A stretch of 64,000 nt of DNA from an uncultured Clostridia bacterium (GCA_947644595.1 CANSAE010000009.1:1-64000), one strand, 5' to 3'. Shown: positions 1 through 9,045, numbered from the stretch's first letter. Program-made: numbers and translations. The notes: a model not told the origin generated them from the sequence alone.

Positions 1-166
1 TTTCAAAATAAATCTCAAAATGGAATTGAACTCGACATCTCTGCCGAGAGAACCGACGTTCCATTCCGGTCCTTTTCAAGTTCCCTTTTTCTGGTGCTTA
101 AAAAGCTTTTGCTTCTTACATTGTTTAATTTTCAAGGTACACCAACACTGTTTCCAGCGGAATCAC
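1..166 (-). other. probable rRNA operon leader (16S gene would lie left of the window)
   Basis: No protein is supported here. Read on the minus strand, the segment follows two tandem consensus promoters and contains a boxA-like stretch ending CTTGAAAATTAAACA near 125-140. Further on, AATGGAA and TTCCATT arms enclose a GC-richer hairpin at about 15-65. Tandem promoters followed by such a leader are typical of clostridial rRNA operons. The 16S gene itself is outside the window, so the identity is inferred. Confidence 0.6.
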
Positions 167-195
167 ATTATAACCCACTTCGAATCTTTTGTCAA
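167..195 (-). promoter_or_regulatory. sigma-A promoter P2 of putative rRNA operon
   Basis: On the minus strand, TTGACA (190-195) and TATAAT (167-172) are separated by exactly 17 bases, a perfect consensus promoter pointing out of the left edge. Confidence 0.8.
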
Positions 196-269
196 CAATT
201 TCTTACGAAAATTTTACTTTTTGAAAGAAACTATATTCTCAGTGATATGCCCCGTGGGACAGCTTTGTT

Positions 270-298
270 AATATACCACCCGAAAGACATAAAGTCAA
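270..298 (-). promoter_or_regulatory. sigma-A promoter P1 of putative rRNA operon
   Basis: On the minus strand, TTGACT (293-298), a 17-base spacer and TATATT (270-275). It lies about 100 bases upstream of P2 and forms a tandem P1/P2 pair. Confidence 0.75.
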
Positions 299-366
299 GC
301 ATTTTTTCTCAAAAAAATCAAATTTTTACAAGAAATTTTTCAAGGTGTATTTTCCTCCTTTTCAGT

Positions 367-397
367 AAAAAAACAGCGCAGTAAAACTACTGCGCTG
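367..397 (-). terminator. Rho-independent terminator after the FAH gene
   Basis: A 10-bp perfect stem (374-383 with 388-397), loop AAAC, is followed on the minus strand by seven T residues. It closes the zinc-ribbon/FAH operon before the rRNA promoters. Confidence 0.85.
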
Positions 398-414
398 CAT
401 CATCAGTTATCGTT

Positions 415-1290
415 TTATTTCACCGTGTTTTCCAGCACACCAATGCCATCAATCTCACAACGGATCACGTCACCGGGGTGCATGTATTTGCCGGGGTTGA
501 AGCCCATACCAACGCCGGAGGGCGTTCCCATAGCGATGACCGTGCCGGCCTTCAGTGTCATGCCCCGAGTCAATTCGTGGATCACTACGTCAATATTGGT
601 AATCATCAATTCTGTATTGCTGTTTTGCCGTAACTCTCCATTAAGATAAGCACGTATCCCGACCTTAGGCAGCCACGGCAATTCATCTTCCGTGACGATC
701 CACGGGCCCATGGGGGTAAAATCGTCCAGACTCTTTCCAAAATACCACTGCTGGTGCCGGGACTGCAGATTACGGGCGCTCACGTCATTGAGAATGGTGT
801 AACCCAGCACATAGTCTCTGGCAGATTCCAGCGGCACGTTTTTTGCGTCCCTGCCGATAATAACCGCCAGCTCCACTTCGTAATCCAAACTATCCACAAT
901 ATCACTGTGGCTGTCAATTTCTCCAAAGGGGTCCACGGCCGACACTACCCGTTTACCGAAGTAAATCGTGTTGGTTCCGCTCGCATCATATACCACGTCA
1001 GACTTCACAGTTTCATCCCGATGCTCCAAATAGTTGACACCGAGGCACAGCACATCCTGCTCCGGGTATTTGATGGGGGCCAGAAGTTTGCAGTCCGCAA
1101 AGGGCACACCGGGAGCTGCATCCACTTTTCCAAGCAGGGCTGCAGGCACCTTGCCGCCCAATTCCCGGATAAAGGCCGTCATATCCGCGGCCTGATAGCC
1201 CAGCGTTCCGATGGGGACGACTTTCCCATCGTCCGAGCCGATAATCCCAACCTGGGTTTGGTTTTTATATGCATATGTAAGTAATTTCAC
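415..1290 (-). CDS. fumarylacetoacetate hydrolase (FAH) family protein
   Basis: 291 residues, the usual length for small FAH-fold proteins, a family that includes C-C bond hydrolases, oxaloacetate decarboxylases and isomerases of aromatic or hydroxyacid catabolism. The acidic metal ligands are visible as E138 and E140 in DYEVELAVIIG and D169 in LNDVSARN, with K186 in FGKSLDD and the terminal MGTPSGVG loop. I chose the GTG at 1290 because it follows a GAGGAG ribosome site and gives a family-like N-terminus; a longer frame to 1464 would overrun the upstream gene. That ribosome site lies inside the last codons of the upstream zinc-ribbon gene (stop at 1293), so the two are translationally coupled. 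The substrate cannot be told from sequence. Confidence 0.88.
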   Translation of the reverse strand: MKLLTYAYKNQTQVGIIGSDDGKVVPIGTLGYQAADMTAFIRELGGKVPAALLGKVDAAPGVPFADCKLLAPIKYPEQDVLCLGVNYLEHRDETVKSDVVYDASGTNTIYFGKRVVSAVDPFGEIDSHSDIVDSLDYEVELAVIIGRDAKNVPLESARDYVLGYTILNDVSARNLQSRHQQWYFGKSLDDFTPMGPWIVTEDELPWLPKVGIRAYLNGELRQNSNTELMITNIDVVIHELTRGMTLKAGTVIAMGTPSGVGMGFNPGKYMHPGDVIRCEIDGIGVLENTVK

Positions 1291-1292
1291 TG

Positions 1293-1880
1293 TTACATCT
1301 CTCCTCGTTTTCCAAGAATATGAATGTCTCCTACAATGGGAAGCTTTTTCATCTGACCGTTCATAGCACTGAAAAAACCTCTGAACACATTTACCAATGT
1401 AAAAATCCCGCCAAAGATGCCAATCATCCAGCCGAAAAATGGAACGAATCTGCAAAGCGAACACAACACCGAGAAAATCATCAGCGCAATCGACTGGTTC
1501 GCGTGAAACCGCACAAAGGGAGAATTGGGCTTTAGGATCATAGACAGGACGACCAGCGGGCCCAGATAACTGATCGCGCCAAGCGCCTTGTTTTCCTCTA
1601 TATCCCCGCCCGGTGCTGTACCGGAATAATCGTCTGTGCGGTAGCGCTCATATTGATCCCGCTGCGGGCGGGATTCGCCGCTGGTCTGCTGCTCACTTTG
1701 ACTATATCCATACCGATAGGACTGCGGCGGTGCAGAGGTCCTGTCAAAACCGCTCTGGGGTTTTGACTGCCGCTCGGCTTGTTGAGCGGTCTCCGCCGCA
1801 CCGATCTTCAATTTTCCGCAAGCGGGGCATTTTAATGCCGAATCCGGGACATAGGATCCGCATTTGGAACAATAGCTCAT
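1293..1880 (-). CDS. zinc-ribbon membrane protein (DUF4870-like)
   Basis: 195 residues. The N-terminus carries a zinc ribbon (CSKCG at 4-8 and CPACG at 18-22). A polar glutamine/serine/tyrosine-rich linker follows to about residue 90. The C-terminal half is a hydrophobic domain with about three membrane segments, where the motif FVRFHANQS matches the DUF4870 type of small membrane protein. Function is unknown. It is the first gene of a two-gene operon with the FAH hydrolase and has its own promoter at 1911-1939 and ribosome site AGAAGGTG. The pairing with a hydrolase probably reflects cotranscription only. Confidence 0.8.
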   Translation of the reverse strand: MSYCSKCGSYVPDSALKCPACGKLKIGAAETAQQAERQSKPQSGFDRTSAPPQSYRYGYSQSEQQTSGESRPQRDQYERYRTDDYSGTAPGGDIEENKALGAISYLGPLVVLSMILKPNSPFVRFHANQSIALMIFSVLCSLCRFVPFFGWMIGIFGGIFTLVNVFRGFFSAMNGQMKKLPIVGDIHILGKRGEM

Positions 1881-1910
1881 GATAGCACCTTCTGTTGTAT
1901 AGATGGAAAC

Positions 1911-1939
1911 AGTATAGCATCCCGGGCTGGGTTTTGCAA
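1911..1939 (-). promoter_or_regulatory. sigma-A promoter of the zinc-ribbon/FAH operon
   Basis: Minus strand TTGCAA (1934-1939), 17-base spacer, TATACT (1911-1916), about 35 bases upstream of the start codon at 1880. Confidence 0.7.
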
Positions 1940-1967
1940 GAAAATTCCCCGCCCGAGGGCGGGGAAT
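1935..1967 (-). terminator. terminator after sleB
   Basis: A 10-bp perfect stem (1944-1953 with 1958-1967), loop CGAG, followed on the minus strand by TTTTCTTG. It overlaps the -35 element of the next operon. Confidence 0.75.
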
Positions 1968-1970
1968 CTC

Positions 1971-2633
1971 TCAAGAACAGAATCTGTGCTTTCCGATGGT
2001 AATGATAAGAGGGCGGGACCAGATCCACTTGCTGGTCGCGGTGACGGGGTTAAAGTAATAGATCGCTCCGCCGGTGGGGTCAGATCCGGCCATGGCGGCC
2101 CGGGCCGCTTTATAGGCACTGTCGGCGACCGGCTCATAAAATTGTCCGTCCTGTAAGCAGGAAAACGCGCCAGCTTGATAAATGACTCCGGACATGGTAT
2201 TGGGAAACGACGGATGCCGTACCCGATTGAGCACCACCGCGCCCACGGCCACTTGGCCGTCGTAGGGTTCTCCACGGGCTTCCGCAGAAATCAAACGAGC
2301 CAAGAGCTCTATATCACCGGATGCCGCACCGGTCTCGCCGGAGATGCCCAGAGCCGCCAAGGTGGCAGGACCGACTTTGCCATCCGGCTCCAATCCGTTT
2401 TTTTGCTGGAATTTTTTCACCGCGGTCTCCGTTCCAGTGCCGTACACACCGTCCACCGTGCCGGAATAATAGCCCCAGTCCCGCAGTTTCGTTTGAATTT
2501 GTGTCACCGTCTGTCCGCTGGAGCCTTTTTTATAGGTCTGTGCGGCAGCATTCTGCGCCACGGCGATGGCCAACAGATTCACCGCAAATATCACCGCCAG
2601 GGCCAAGCAGAGTTTTCTTCGTTCTTTCGTCAT
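1971..2633 (-). CDS. sleB: spore cortex-lytic enzyme SleB
   Basis: 220 residues. An N-terminal signal/anchor segment (about 8-30) is followed by a peptidoglycan-binding domain (about 38-95, with WGYYSGTVDGVYG and GLEPDGKVGP) and a Hydrolase_2 catalytic domain with the SAEARGEPYDGQVAVGAVVLNRV signature holding the catalytic glutamate. This is the complete architecture of SleB, the lytic transglycosylase that cleaves muramic-delta-lactam cortex during germination. The usual partner ypeB is not adjacent. The start codon at 2633 abuts the U-tract of a hairpin that also contains the ribosome site (see 2634-2681). A second, shorter Hydrolase_2 protein is encoded at 26299-26883. Confidence 0.93.
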   Translation of the reverse strand: MTKERRKLCLALAVIFAVNLLAIAVAQNAAAQTYKKGSSGQTVTQIQTKLRDWGYYSGTVDGVYGTGTETAVKKFQQKNGLEPDGKVGPATLAALGISGETGAASGDIELLARLISAEARGEPYDGQVAVGAVVLNRVRHPSFPNTMSGVIYQAGAFSCLQDGQFYEPVADSAYKAARAAMAGSDPTGGAIYYFNPVTATSKWIWSRPLIITIGKHRFCS

Positions 2634-2681
2634 AAAAAGGCTCCTTCCACACTTTTTGTTAGTGTTTGTAGGAGCCTTTTT
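2634..2681 (-). terminator. hairpin combining thrS terminator and sleB ribosome site
   Basis: A perfect 12-bp stem (2670-2681 with 2634-2645) ends in TTTTT directly before the sleB ATG. The 3' arm contains AAGGAG, the only good Shine-Dalgarno of sleB. Transcripts arriving from thrS should therefore end here, or carry a buried ribosome site. A forespore-type promoter might start inside the loop (weak TCATA, 17 bases, AACACTA match on the minus strand). Confidence 0.7.
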
Positions 2682-2716
2682 CTTATGATTTGTAAATCAT
2701 GCCGGCTTTTCCAGCT

Positions 2717-4477
2717 TTATACTTCTTTCGTCTTTTCTACGATTTCTTTTTGAATCATCACGGCAAATTCGTCGAAAGACATCACGCCCTTGTCGCCGCC
2801 GGAGCGGGTGCGGACGGACAGGTTGCCGGACTCGGCTTCCTTGTCGCCCACCACCAGCATGTAGGGGATCTTCTGCATCTGCGCCTCGCGGATCTTATAG
2901 CCGATCTTCTCGTTGCGCAGGTCGGTTTCCACCCGGATGCCCAAGGCGTCCAGCTTGGCGGCCGCTTCCTCCGCGTATGCGTTGGTACGGTCCGTAATGG
3001 GCAGGACCTTCACCTGCACGGGGGCCAGCCACGTGGGGAACGCACCGGCGAAGTGCTCGGTGATGACGCCGATGAAGCGCTCGATGGACCCCAGCACCAC
3101 GCGGTGGATCATGACCGGCCGATGTTTCTGCCCGTCCTCGCCGGTATATTCCAGTTCAAACCGCTCCGGCAGCTGGGAATCCAGCTGAATCGTGCCGCAC
3201 TGCCAGGTCCGGCCCAGGGAATCCGCCAGATGGAAGTCCAGCTTCGGCCCGTAGAACGCACCGTCGCCCTCGTTGATGACGTAATCCTTGCCCATAGCGG
3301 TAATGGCCTGCTTCAAAATGTCTTGGTTGCGCTCCCACTCCTCCACGGTGCCGATGTGGTCCTCCGGCATGGTGGACAGCTCAATTTCATACTGCAGGCC
3401 GAAGGTTGAATATACCTCGTCGAACAGGCGCACGGTCTCCTGAATGACGTCCTGCATCTGCTCCCGGGTCATGAACACATGGGCGTCATCCTGATGGAAG
3501 CAGCGCACGCGGAACAGTCCATGGAGCGCGCCGGACAGCTCATGCCGGTGGACCAGACCGATCTCACCCACCCGCAGGGGCAGCTCACGGTAAGAATGGG
3601 GCTCGCTGGCGTAGACCAGCATCCCGCCGGGGCAGTTCATGGGCTTGATGGCAAAATCCACATCGTCGATGACGGTGGTGTACATATTCTGTTTATAGTG
3701 GTCCCAGTGGCCGGACCGCTCCCACAACTGGCGGTTGAGCATGATGGGTGTGGAAATCTCCACATAACCGTATTTTTTATGCACCTCGCGCCAGTAATCC
3801 AGCAGGGTATTTTTCAGAACCATGCCCTTCGGCAGGAAGAACGGGAAGCCGGGGCCCTCGTCCCGGAGCATAAACAGACCCAACTCCTTGCCCAGCTTTC
3901 GGTGGTCGCGCTTTTTGGCCTCCTCCAGCATGTTCAGATAGGCGTCCAGCTCCGTCTTGTTGGGGAAACAGGTGCCGTAAATACGCTGGAGCATTTTTTT
4001 ATTGGAATCGCCCCGCCAGTAGGCGCCGGTGACGCTCATCAGCTTGATGCCGTTGCCCTTGATGCGCCCAGTGGAATCCAGATGGGGTCCGGCGCACAGG
4101 TCGGTAAACTCGCCCTGCTTGTAGAAACTGATGACCGCGTCCTCCGGCAAGTCGTTGATGAGTTCCATCTTGTAGGGCTCACCCTGTTCTTCCATGAGCT
4201 TCAACGCTTCGGCCCGGGGCAATTCAAAGCGCTCGATTTTCAGCTTTTCTTTGCAGATTTTCCGCATCTCCCCTTCCAGCTGTTCCAGCGTCTCGGGGGT
4301 AAAGGTGGTCTCGCAGTCGATGTCGTAATAAAATCCATTGTCGATGGACGGGCCGATGGCCAGCTTAGCATCAGGATACAGCCGCTTGATGGCCTGGGCC
4401 AGCACATGGCTGGCGGAGTGGCGGTAGGTATCCCGGTACTCCCTGTTTTCAAAGCTGAACTTGTTTTCTTCGGACAT
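2717..4477 (-). CDS. thrS: threonine-tRNA ligase lacking the TGS domain
   Basis: 586 residues; charges tRNA-Thr. The N2 editing domain begins almost at once, with HSASH at 20-24 and the CAGPH zinc/editing motif. It is followed by the class II core: the MNCPGG zinc cysteine, HRHELSGAL motif 2 with a downstream HQDDAH, motif 3 HRVVLGSIERF, and the anticodon-binding domain. The usual N-terminal TGS domain (about 60 residues) is absent. The ATG at 4477 is well supported by an AAGGAGG ribosome site at about 4485; upstream in-frame codons would lie in the T-box RNA. Expression is controlled by that T-box (4511-4745). A hairpin at 2634-2681 ends the transcript. Confidence 0.95.
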   Translation of the reverse strand: MSEENKFSFENREYRDTYRHSASHVLAQAIKRLYPDAKLAIGPSIDNGFYYDIDCETTFTPETLEQLEGEMRKICKEKLKIERFELPRAEALKLMEEQGEPYKMELINDLPEDAVISFYKQGEFTDLCAGPHLDSTGRIKGNGIKLMSVTGAYWRGDSNKKMLQRIYGTCFPNKTELDAYLNMLEEAKKRDHRKLGKELGLFMLRDEGPGFPFFLPKGMVLKNTLLDYWREVHKKYGYVEISTPIMLNRQLWERSGHWDHYKQNMYTTVIDDVDFAIKPMNCPGGMLVYASEPHSYRELPLRVGEIGLVHRHELSGALHGLFRVRCFHQDDAHVFMTREQMQDVIQETVRLFDEVYSTFGLQYEIELSTMPEDHIGTVEEWERNQDILKQAITAMGKDYVINEGDGAFYGPKLDFHLADSLGRTWQCGTIQLDSQLPERFELEYTGEDGQKHRPVMIHRVVLGSIERFIGVITEHFAGAFPTWLAPVQVKVLPITDRTNAYAEEAAAKLDALGIRVETDLRNEKIGYKIREAQMQKIPYMLVVGDKEAESGNLSVRTRSGGDKGVMSFDEFAVMIQKEIVEKTKEV

Positions 4478-4510
4478 TTCTTCTTTCCTCCTTGGTGTTT
4501 GGGGGCAATG

Positions 4511-4745
4511 CAAAAACGCCTCACCCCTGTATCTTGTCCAGGGGTGAGACGTCATAAACGTTCCACGGTTCCACCCTGATTTTTCAGACCGCAGGTCTGA
4601 AATCTCATTCACCGCTGTAACGGGCGGCCCCGGCCCGCTCATCGCGGACAGCTCGGGAGTGGTAGATTCCGCCGTCCGCGCAGGACACTCTCACCGAACG
4701 TGTCCCTCTCTGCGCGCTTCTCGACAGGTCTTTCTCCGTCAAAGC
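4511..4745 (-). promoter_or_regulatory. T-box leader of thrS
   Basis: Read on the minus strand, a long Stem I is followed by the T-box AGGGTGGAACC (4567-4577), which pairs with the tRNA acceptor end. Next comes a terminator with stem arms 4518-4529 and 4539-4550 and GTTTTTG after it. A plausible threonine specifier codon ACC lies at 4661-4663. Uncharged tRNA-Thr should favour the antiterminator and switch thrS on. Confidence 0.93.
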
Positions 4746-4760
4746 CGATTTGACAGTAGC

Positions 4761-4789
4761 AATATATCACTGACTGCGGAAAATGTCAA
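4761..4789 (-). promoter_or_regulatory. sigma-A promoter of thrS
   Basis: Minus strand TTGACA (4784-4789), 17-base spacer, TATATT (4761-4766), ending about 15 bases before the T-box Stem I. Confidence 0.85.
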
Positions 4790-4793
4790 TGAA

Positions 4794-5351
4794 TTATTCA
4801 ATCAGCATAGAGGCAGGCCAATCGACACAGCCGCAGAGCACTTCTTCTCCAGTTGCAGTTTTCGCAATGATGTAATCCCTATTCGACCAGCCAATTCCTC
4901 CTACCGTTTCCTCTCTACGAACAAAAAATGCTTCAATCGCTTCGCCGAAAACACGGCCGATTTCATAAGTGAGCGGCGTACAATCCACGTCTTCACCCAA
5001 AAGGTTCACAAAATACCAATCGTTTGTATCAGTCCCCACCACCGCAAAGGCATTTCCATCTTCAAGTGCAATACACGGCAATTCATACACCGTCATAACC
5101 GTATTGGGGAGTTCAACGGTCCGTTTACAGCGAAATCTTTCCTGAAGCGCAGTCCGTTTTGCGGCCTCGGCTTCATCTATTGGCGCATCCGCCCAGGCAT
5201 CAATAAGATATCCTGTCACAAAAAGTGTCCCGTTTTCAATCTCTAAATCAAAATTCGGATTATCATATCCAGTCGTGTCCGTACTACTTTCAAATGCCAG
5301 TCCGTAGCCAGTGCAAGCGTGACCAAGCATTGTTTCATCATATTTACACAT
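4794..5351 (-). CDS. hypothetical acidic protein
   Basis: 185 residues, no signal peptide or membrane segment, rich in Asp/Glu and aromatic residues. I do not recognise a family. The frame shows coding-like composition, and the ATG at 5351 overlaps the ychF stop (5344) by 8 bases, so it is probably cotranslated with ychF. There is no clear Shine-Dalgarno for this ATG. A second in-frame Met seven codons later is an alternative start. The stop lies just beyond the thrS -35 box, so the end of this gene and the thrS promoter nearly overlap. Function unknown. Confidence 0.6.
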   Translation of the reverse strand: MCKYDETMLGHACTGYGLAFESSTDTTGYDNPNFDLEIENGTLFVTGYLIDAWADAPIDEAEAAKRTALQERFRCKRTVELPNTVMTVYELPCIALEDGNAFAVVGTDTNDWYFVNLLGEDVDCTPLTYEIGRVFGEAIEAFFVRREETVGGIGWSNRDYIIAKTATGEEVLCGCVDWPASMLIE

Positions 5352-6438
5352 TAAACCGAAACAGCGTCACGTCTCCGTCCTGCATAACGTATTCCTTGCC
5401 CTCGGAACGGACCAGACCTTTTTCCTTGGCTGCGTTCATGCTGCCGCACGCCTTCAGGTCGTCAAAGGCCACGATTTCCGCGCGGATAAAGCCACGTTCA
5501 AAGTCCGTATGTATTTTCCCCGCCGCCTGAGGAGCCTTGGTCCCCCGTTTGATGGTCCATGCCCGGCACTCGTCCGGTCCGCAGGTCAGGAAGCTGATGA
5601 GGCCCAACAGTGTATAGGAGCATTGGATCATGCGGTCTAAACCGGATTCCGTCATTCCCAACTCTCCCAAGAACATCTCCTGCTCATCCTTATCCAATGC
5701 CGCCAATTCCTCTTCAATGCAGGCGCAAATCGGCAATACTTGGGCATTTTCCCCATCGGCAATGCTTTTTACCGTTTGATAATAGGTATCATTTTTATAG
5801 TCCGCGATCCCGAATTCATCCATATTGGCTGCAAAAATAATGGGCTTCAGGGTCAGCAGGTCGCTGGTACGGATGAGTTCCATGTCATCCGCATCGCAGT
5901 CATAACTGCGGGCAGATTTTCCGTTATTCAGATGCTCCAACAGGCCTTGGAACACTTCTGCCTCATGGGCAAACTTCTTGTCTCCGCCTTTGGCTGCTTT
6001 AGTCGCCTTGTCGATACGGCGTTCCACCATCTCCACATCCGACATGATGAGTTCCAGATCAATAGTCTCAATGTCCCGGCGGGGATCCGTAGACCCGTCC
6101 ACATGGATAATATTTTCATCGTCAAAGCACCGGACCACATGAACGATGGCGTCCGTAGAGCGAATATTGTCCAAAAATTTATTGCCAAGGCCTTCGCCTT
6201 TGGACGCGCCTTTTACCAGGCCGGCAATATCCACGAATTCGATCACTGCCGGCGTCAGCTTTTTGGGCTGATACATCTGCGCCAGATAATCCAGCCGGGG
6301 GTCCGGTACCGTAACCATACCCACGTTGGGCTCAATGGTGCAGAACGGATAATTGGCCGACTCTGCACCGGCGTTGGTAATGGCGTTGAACAATGTGGAC
6401 TTACCCACATTCGGCAAGCCGACGATTCCTAATTTCAT
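5344..6438 (-). CDS. ychF: YchF/OLA1-family ATP-binding protein
   Basis: 364 residues, the standard length. The P-loop GLPNVGKST is at 7-15, switch II DIAG follows, and the G4 position reads NMDE instead of NKxD, the hallmark that makes YchF prefer ATP over GTP. The C-terminal TGS domain ends in [13 protein letters not shown]. YchF binds ribosomes and is linked to stress responses. It lies downstream of ftsH on the same strand. The start ATG at 6438 matches the conserved N-terminus [12 protein letters not shown]. Confidence 0.97.
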   Translation of the reverse strand: MKLGIVGLPNVGKSTLFNAITNAGAESANYPFCTIEPNVGMVTVPDPRLDYLAQMYQPKKLTPAVIEFVDIAGLVKGASKGEGLGNKFLDNIRSTDAIVHVVRCFDDENIIHVDGSTDPRRDIETIDLELIMSDVEMVERRIDKATKAAKGGDKKFAHEAEVFQGLLEHLNNGKSARSYDCDADDMELIRTSDLLTLKPIIFAANMDEFGIADYKNDTYYQTVKSIADGENAQVLPICACIEEELAALDKDEQEMFLGELGMTESGLDRMIQCSYTLLGLISFLTCGPDECRAWTIKRGTKAPQAAGKIHTDFERGFIRAEIVAFDDLKACGSMNAAKEKGLVRSEGKEYVMQDGDVTLFRFNV

Positions 6439-6464
6439 GCTCTCTTCTCCTTATCGATACAACG

Positions 6465-6486
6465 AAAGGGGCAAAGCTGCCCCTTC
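6465..6486 (-). terminator. possible terminator between ftsH and ychF
   Basis: The minus strand forms GAAGGGGCAGC/TTTGCCCCTTTC with a short, poor U-tract (TTTCGTTG). It may be only a weak pause or processing site. Confidence 0.4.
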
Positions 6487-6490
6487 TCGT

Positions 6491-8443
6491 TTATTCTTCT
6501 GTTTCCGGTCTCTCAATGTGCGGAGCTTCTACGCCCTCAAACAGAGAGATACGCTTCGCCGCCGGTTCGATGCTACCGTCATTTTTCGCCGGAAGCTGCT
6601 TATGCTCACAGATATAGGCAAAATCTTCCCCTTCCATGTTCTCATGGACCAGCAGATAGTCCGCTACCATACGCAACTCTTCCTCATGCTCCCGGAGGAT
6701 TTTTTCACACCGGGCATAGGCTTCATCAAATATCTTTTTCACTTCCTCGTCGATCACTGCCGCGGTCTCCTCGGAATAGCTCTTGGTCTGGCCGAAGTCA
6801 CGGCCGATGAAAATGCTGTGCTCAGAGCTGTCATAGCTGATGGGGCCAAGGCGTTCACTCATACCGTACACCGTTACCATTGCCCGAGCAATACGGCTGG
6901 CCTGCTGGATATCCCCGGATGCACCAGTGGAAATATCATCCAGGAACATGGCCTCGGATACCCGCCCGCCCAGTGCCATGACGATGTTTTCAAACATCTC
7001 ACTTTTGGAGGTAAAGGTTTTATCCTCGTCCGGGCGGAACAGGGTAAATCCGCCAGCAGCGCCGCGGGGAATGATGGTGATATAATGCACTGGATCCGTG
7101 TTCGGAAGATAGCGGCCAGCAATGGCGTGCCCAGCCTCGTGATATGCGGTGAGCCTGCGCTCTTTATCGGAAATGACACGGCTCTTTTTCTCCGGGCCCA
7201 TCTGGATCTTCAAAATCGCCTCATCAATATCGTCCTGCATGATGAATTTCCGCCGTTTGCGCACGGCGAGGAGGGCGGCCTCGTTCAATACGTTCTCCAA
7301 GTCCGCACCGGTAAATCCCGGCGTTCCCCGGGCAGTATTTTTCAAATCCACATTATCGCCCAGAGGCTTTCCTTTGGCATGGATCTTCAAAATCGCTTCC
7401 CGGCCCGCCACATCCGGAGCGCCCACATAGATGCGCCGGTCAAAGCGGCCGGGGCGCAGCAGGGCGTGGTCCAGGATATCCGCGCGGTTCGTCGCCGCCA
7501 TGACGACGATGCCGGAATTGTTTTCAAATCCGTCCATCTCCACCAGGAGCTGGTTCAGCGTCTGTTCACGTTCGTCATGTCCGCCGCCGAGACCCGAGCC
7601 TCTCTGGCGACCGACAGCGTCGATCTCGTCAATGAAAATAATACAGGGCGACACTTTTTTCGCTTGGTCAAACAAATCGCGGACACGGGACGCGCCGACG
7701 CCCACATAGAGTTCCACAAAGTCGGAGCCGGAAATGGACAGGAACTGTACATTTGCTTCTCCCGCAATGGCTCTCGCCAGCAGGGTCTTACCGGTGCCCG
7801 GAGGGCCTTCCAGCAACACACCTTTCGGGACCCGTGCCCCCATTTCTGCAAACGCACGGGGATTTTTCAGGAAGTCTACCAGTTCTTCCAGTTCGGCACG
7901 CTCTTCATCTACACCGGCAACATCCGAGAACGTCACGCGCTTGGCATCGTCGATTCCGGCGCGGGTACGGGCTTTTCCGAATTTTCCTACGCCCGGAGCT
8001 CCGCCGCCTTTGTTCATCATCATATAGGTCACGCCCAGCATGAGCGCCACCAGGAGCAAATACGGCACCAGACTCAGCCAGATGGGCATCACAAAGCCGA
8101 CACGGTAGTCATATTCCGTCAAGATCCCTTTGGCCTTCTGCTCATCGATCAGCGTTCCCAGCTTGTCGTTGAAAAGGTCCACATCGTACAAATCGTAGGT
8201 GATCGTCCGGTTTTTTTCATCTTCATCCGTGTCGCCTTCCTCTGCGCGAAGTTTCAGAATCAGGTCGTTTCCTTCCACCACGAAGGATTCCACCTTTTCC
8301 TGCTGGAACAGTTCCACAATATCGCTGAGCTGGTATACTTCGGTCGTCTGATTATTGACAGACCAAGTGTATACCGCAGCGATCAGGAGCACCAGAATTA
8401 TGAGATAAAAGGCGGCATCCCGCGTGCGTTTGTTTTTTGTCAT
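6491..8443 (-). CDS. ftsH: ATP-dependent zinc metalloprotease FtsH
   Basis: 650 residues. Two membrane segments (about 9-28 and 117-138) flank a short extracytoplasmic domain. An AAA+ module follows with Walker A GPPGTGKT at about 213-220, Walker [12 protein letters not shown] and the second region of homology [20 protein letters not shown]. The M41 protease domain has the zinc site HEAGH at about 434-438. FtsH degrades membrane and regulatory proteins as a hexamer. It ends the gdpP-rplI-dnaB-tilS-hpt-ftsH run; the tilS-hpt-ftsH order is classical for Firmicutes. The ribosome site AAGGATG precedes the ATG at a slightly long spacing. Confidence 0.97.
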   Translation of the reverse strand: MTKNKRTRDAAFYLIILVLLIAAVYTWSVNNQTTEVYQLSDIVELFQQEKVESFVVEGNDLILKLRAEEGDTDEDEKNRTITYDLYDVDLFNDKLGTLIDEQKAKGILTEYDYRVGFVMPIWLSLVPYLLLVALMLGVTYMMMNKGGGAPGVGKFGKARTRAGIDDAKRVTFSDVAGVDEERAELEELVDFLKNPRAFAEMGARVPKGVLLEGPPGTGKTLLARAIAGEANVQFLSISGSDFVELYVGVGASRVRDLFDQAKKVSPCIIFIDEIDAVGRQRGSGLGGGHDEREQTLNQLLVEMDGFENNSGIVVMAATNRADILDHALLRPGRFDRRIYVGAPDVAGREAILKIHAKGKPLGDNVDLKNTARGTPGFTGADLENVLNEAALLAVRKRRKFIMQDDIDEAILKIQMGPEKKSRVISDKERRLTAYHEAGHAIAGRYLPNTDPVHYITIIPRGAAGGFTLFRPDEDKTFTSKSEMFENIVMALGGRVSEAMFLDDISTGASGDIQQASRIARAMVTVYGMSERLGPISYDSSEHSIFIGRDFGQTKSYSEETAAVIDEEVKKIFDEAYARCEKILREHEEELRMVADYLLVHENMEGEDFAYICEHKQLPAKNDGSIEPAAKRISLFEGVEAPHIERPETEE

Positions 8444-8482
8444 TCGGCGTTCACATCCTTTTCCAAAGGCTTTTCTTCGAGA

Positions 8483-9025
8483 TTATTCATAGATTTCCGA
8501 CTTTAAAATGCCGATATAGGGTAAGTTGCGGTATTTCTCCGCATAATCCAAGCCGTAGCCGACAATAAATGCGTCTGGCACTTCATATCCAAAATAGTCC
8601 GCCTTCACCGGCGCTTTCCGGCGGGACGGCTTATCAAACAACGTAACGATTCTAATGGACTTCGGATTGCGGTGATTCAGATACCCGATCAAATAGTTCA
8701 GGGTCACACCACTGTCCAAAATATCCTCCACAATGATGATATCCCGTCCGGCGATGTCATAGCTCAAATCCTTGTTGATCTGCACCTCACCGGAGGACGT
8801 TGTGCCTTTTCCATAAGATGAGACTGCCATAAAATCGATTTGGCAAGGCAAATTCACTGCCCGCATCAAGTCCGCCATAAATACAAAGCAGCCCTTCAAG
8901 ACACCTACAAAGATCGGTTCCTTTCCTTCATAGTCTTTCGTGATTCGTGCGCCCAGTTCATTGACCTTGCTTTGCAGTTCCTGCTGCGAAAACAGGACTC
9001 GTTCTATATCATTGATCATGCTCAT
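8483..9025 (-). CDS. hpt: hypoxanthine phosphoribosyltransferase
   Basis: 180 residues. Converts hypoxanthine or guanine plus PRPP to IMP or GMP. The PRPP-binding loop IIIVEDILDSG is at about 95-105, and the substrate hood motif DAFIVGYGLDYAE is near the C-terminus. It sits between tilS and ftsH, the conserved Firmicutes order. Either of two starts six bases apart is possible (ATG at 9025 or 9019); the first is used here. Confidence 0.96.
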   Translation of the reverse strand: MSMINDIERVLFSQQELQSKVNELGARITKDYEGKEPIFVGVLKGCFVFMADLMRAVNLPCQIDFMAVSSYGKGTTSSGEVQINKDLSYDIAGRDIIIVEDILDSGVTLNYLIGYLNHRNPKSIRIVTLFDKPSRRKAPVKADYFGYEVPDAFIVGYGLDYAEKYRNLPYIGILKSEIYE

Positions 9026-9045
9026 TGTTACCCGCCCATCTCTTT

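Noticed and set aside
20..384. Two plus-strand frames of 83 and 96 codons
   Set aside because: They lie on the antisense of the tandem promoters and leader; Phe/Leu/Cys-rich translation and no ribosome site.
6353..8506. 717-codon open frame on the plus strand
   Set aside because: It is antisense to the intact ftsH gene; its composition mirrors the real frame and it has no ribosome site or recognisable domain.
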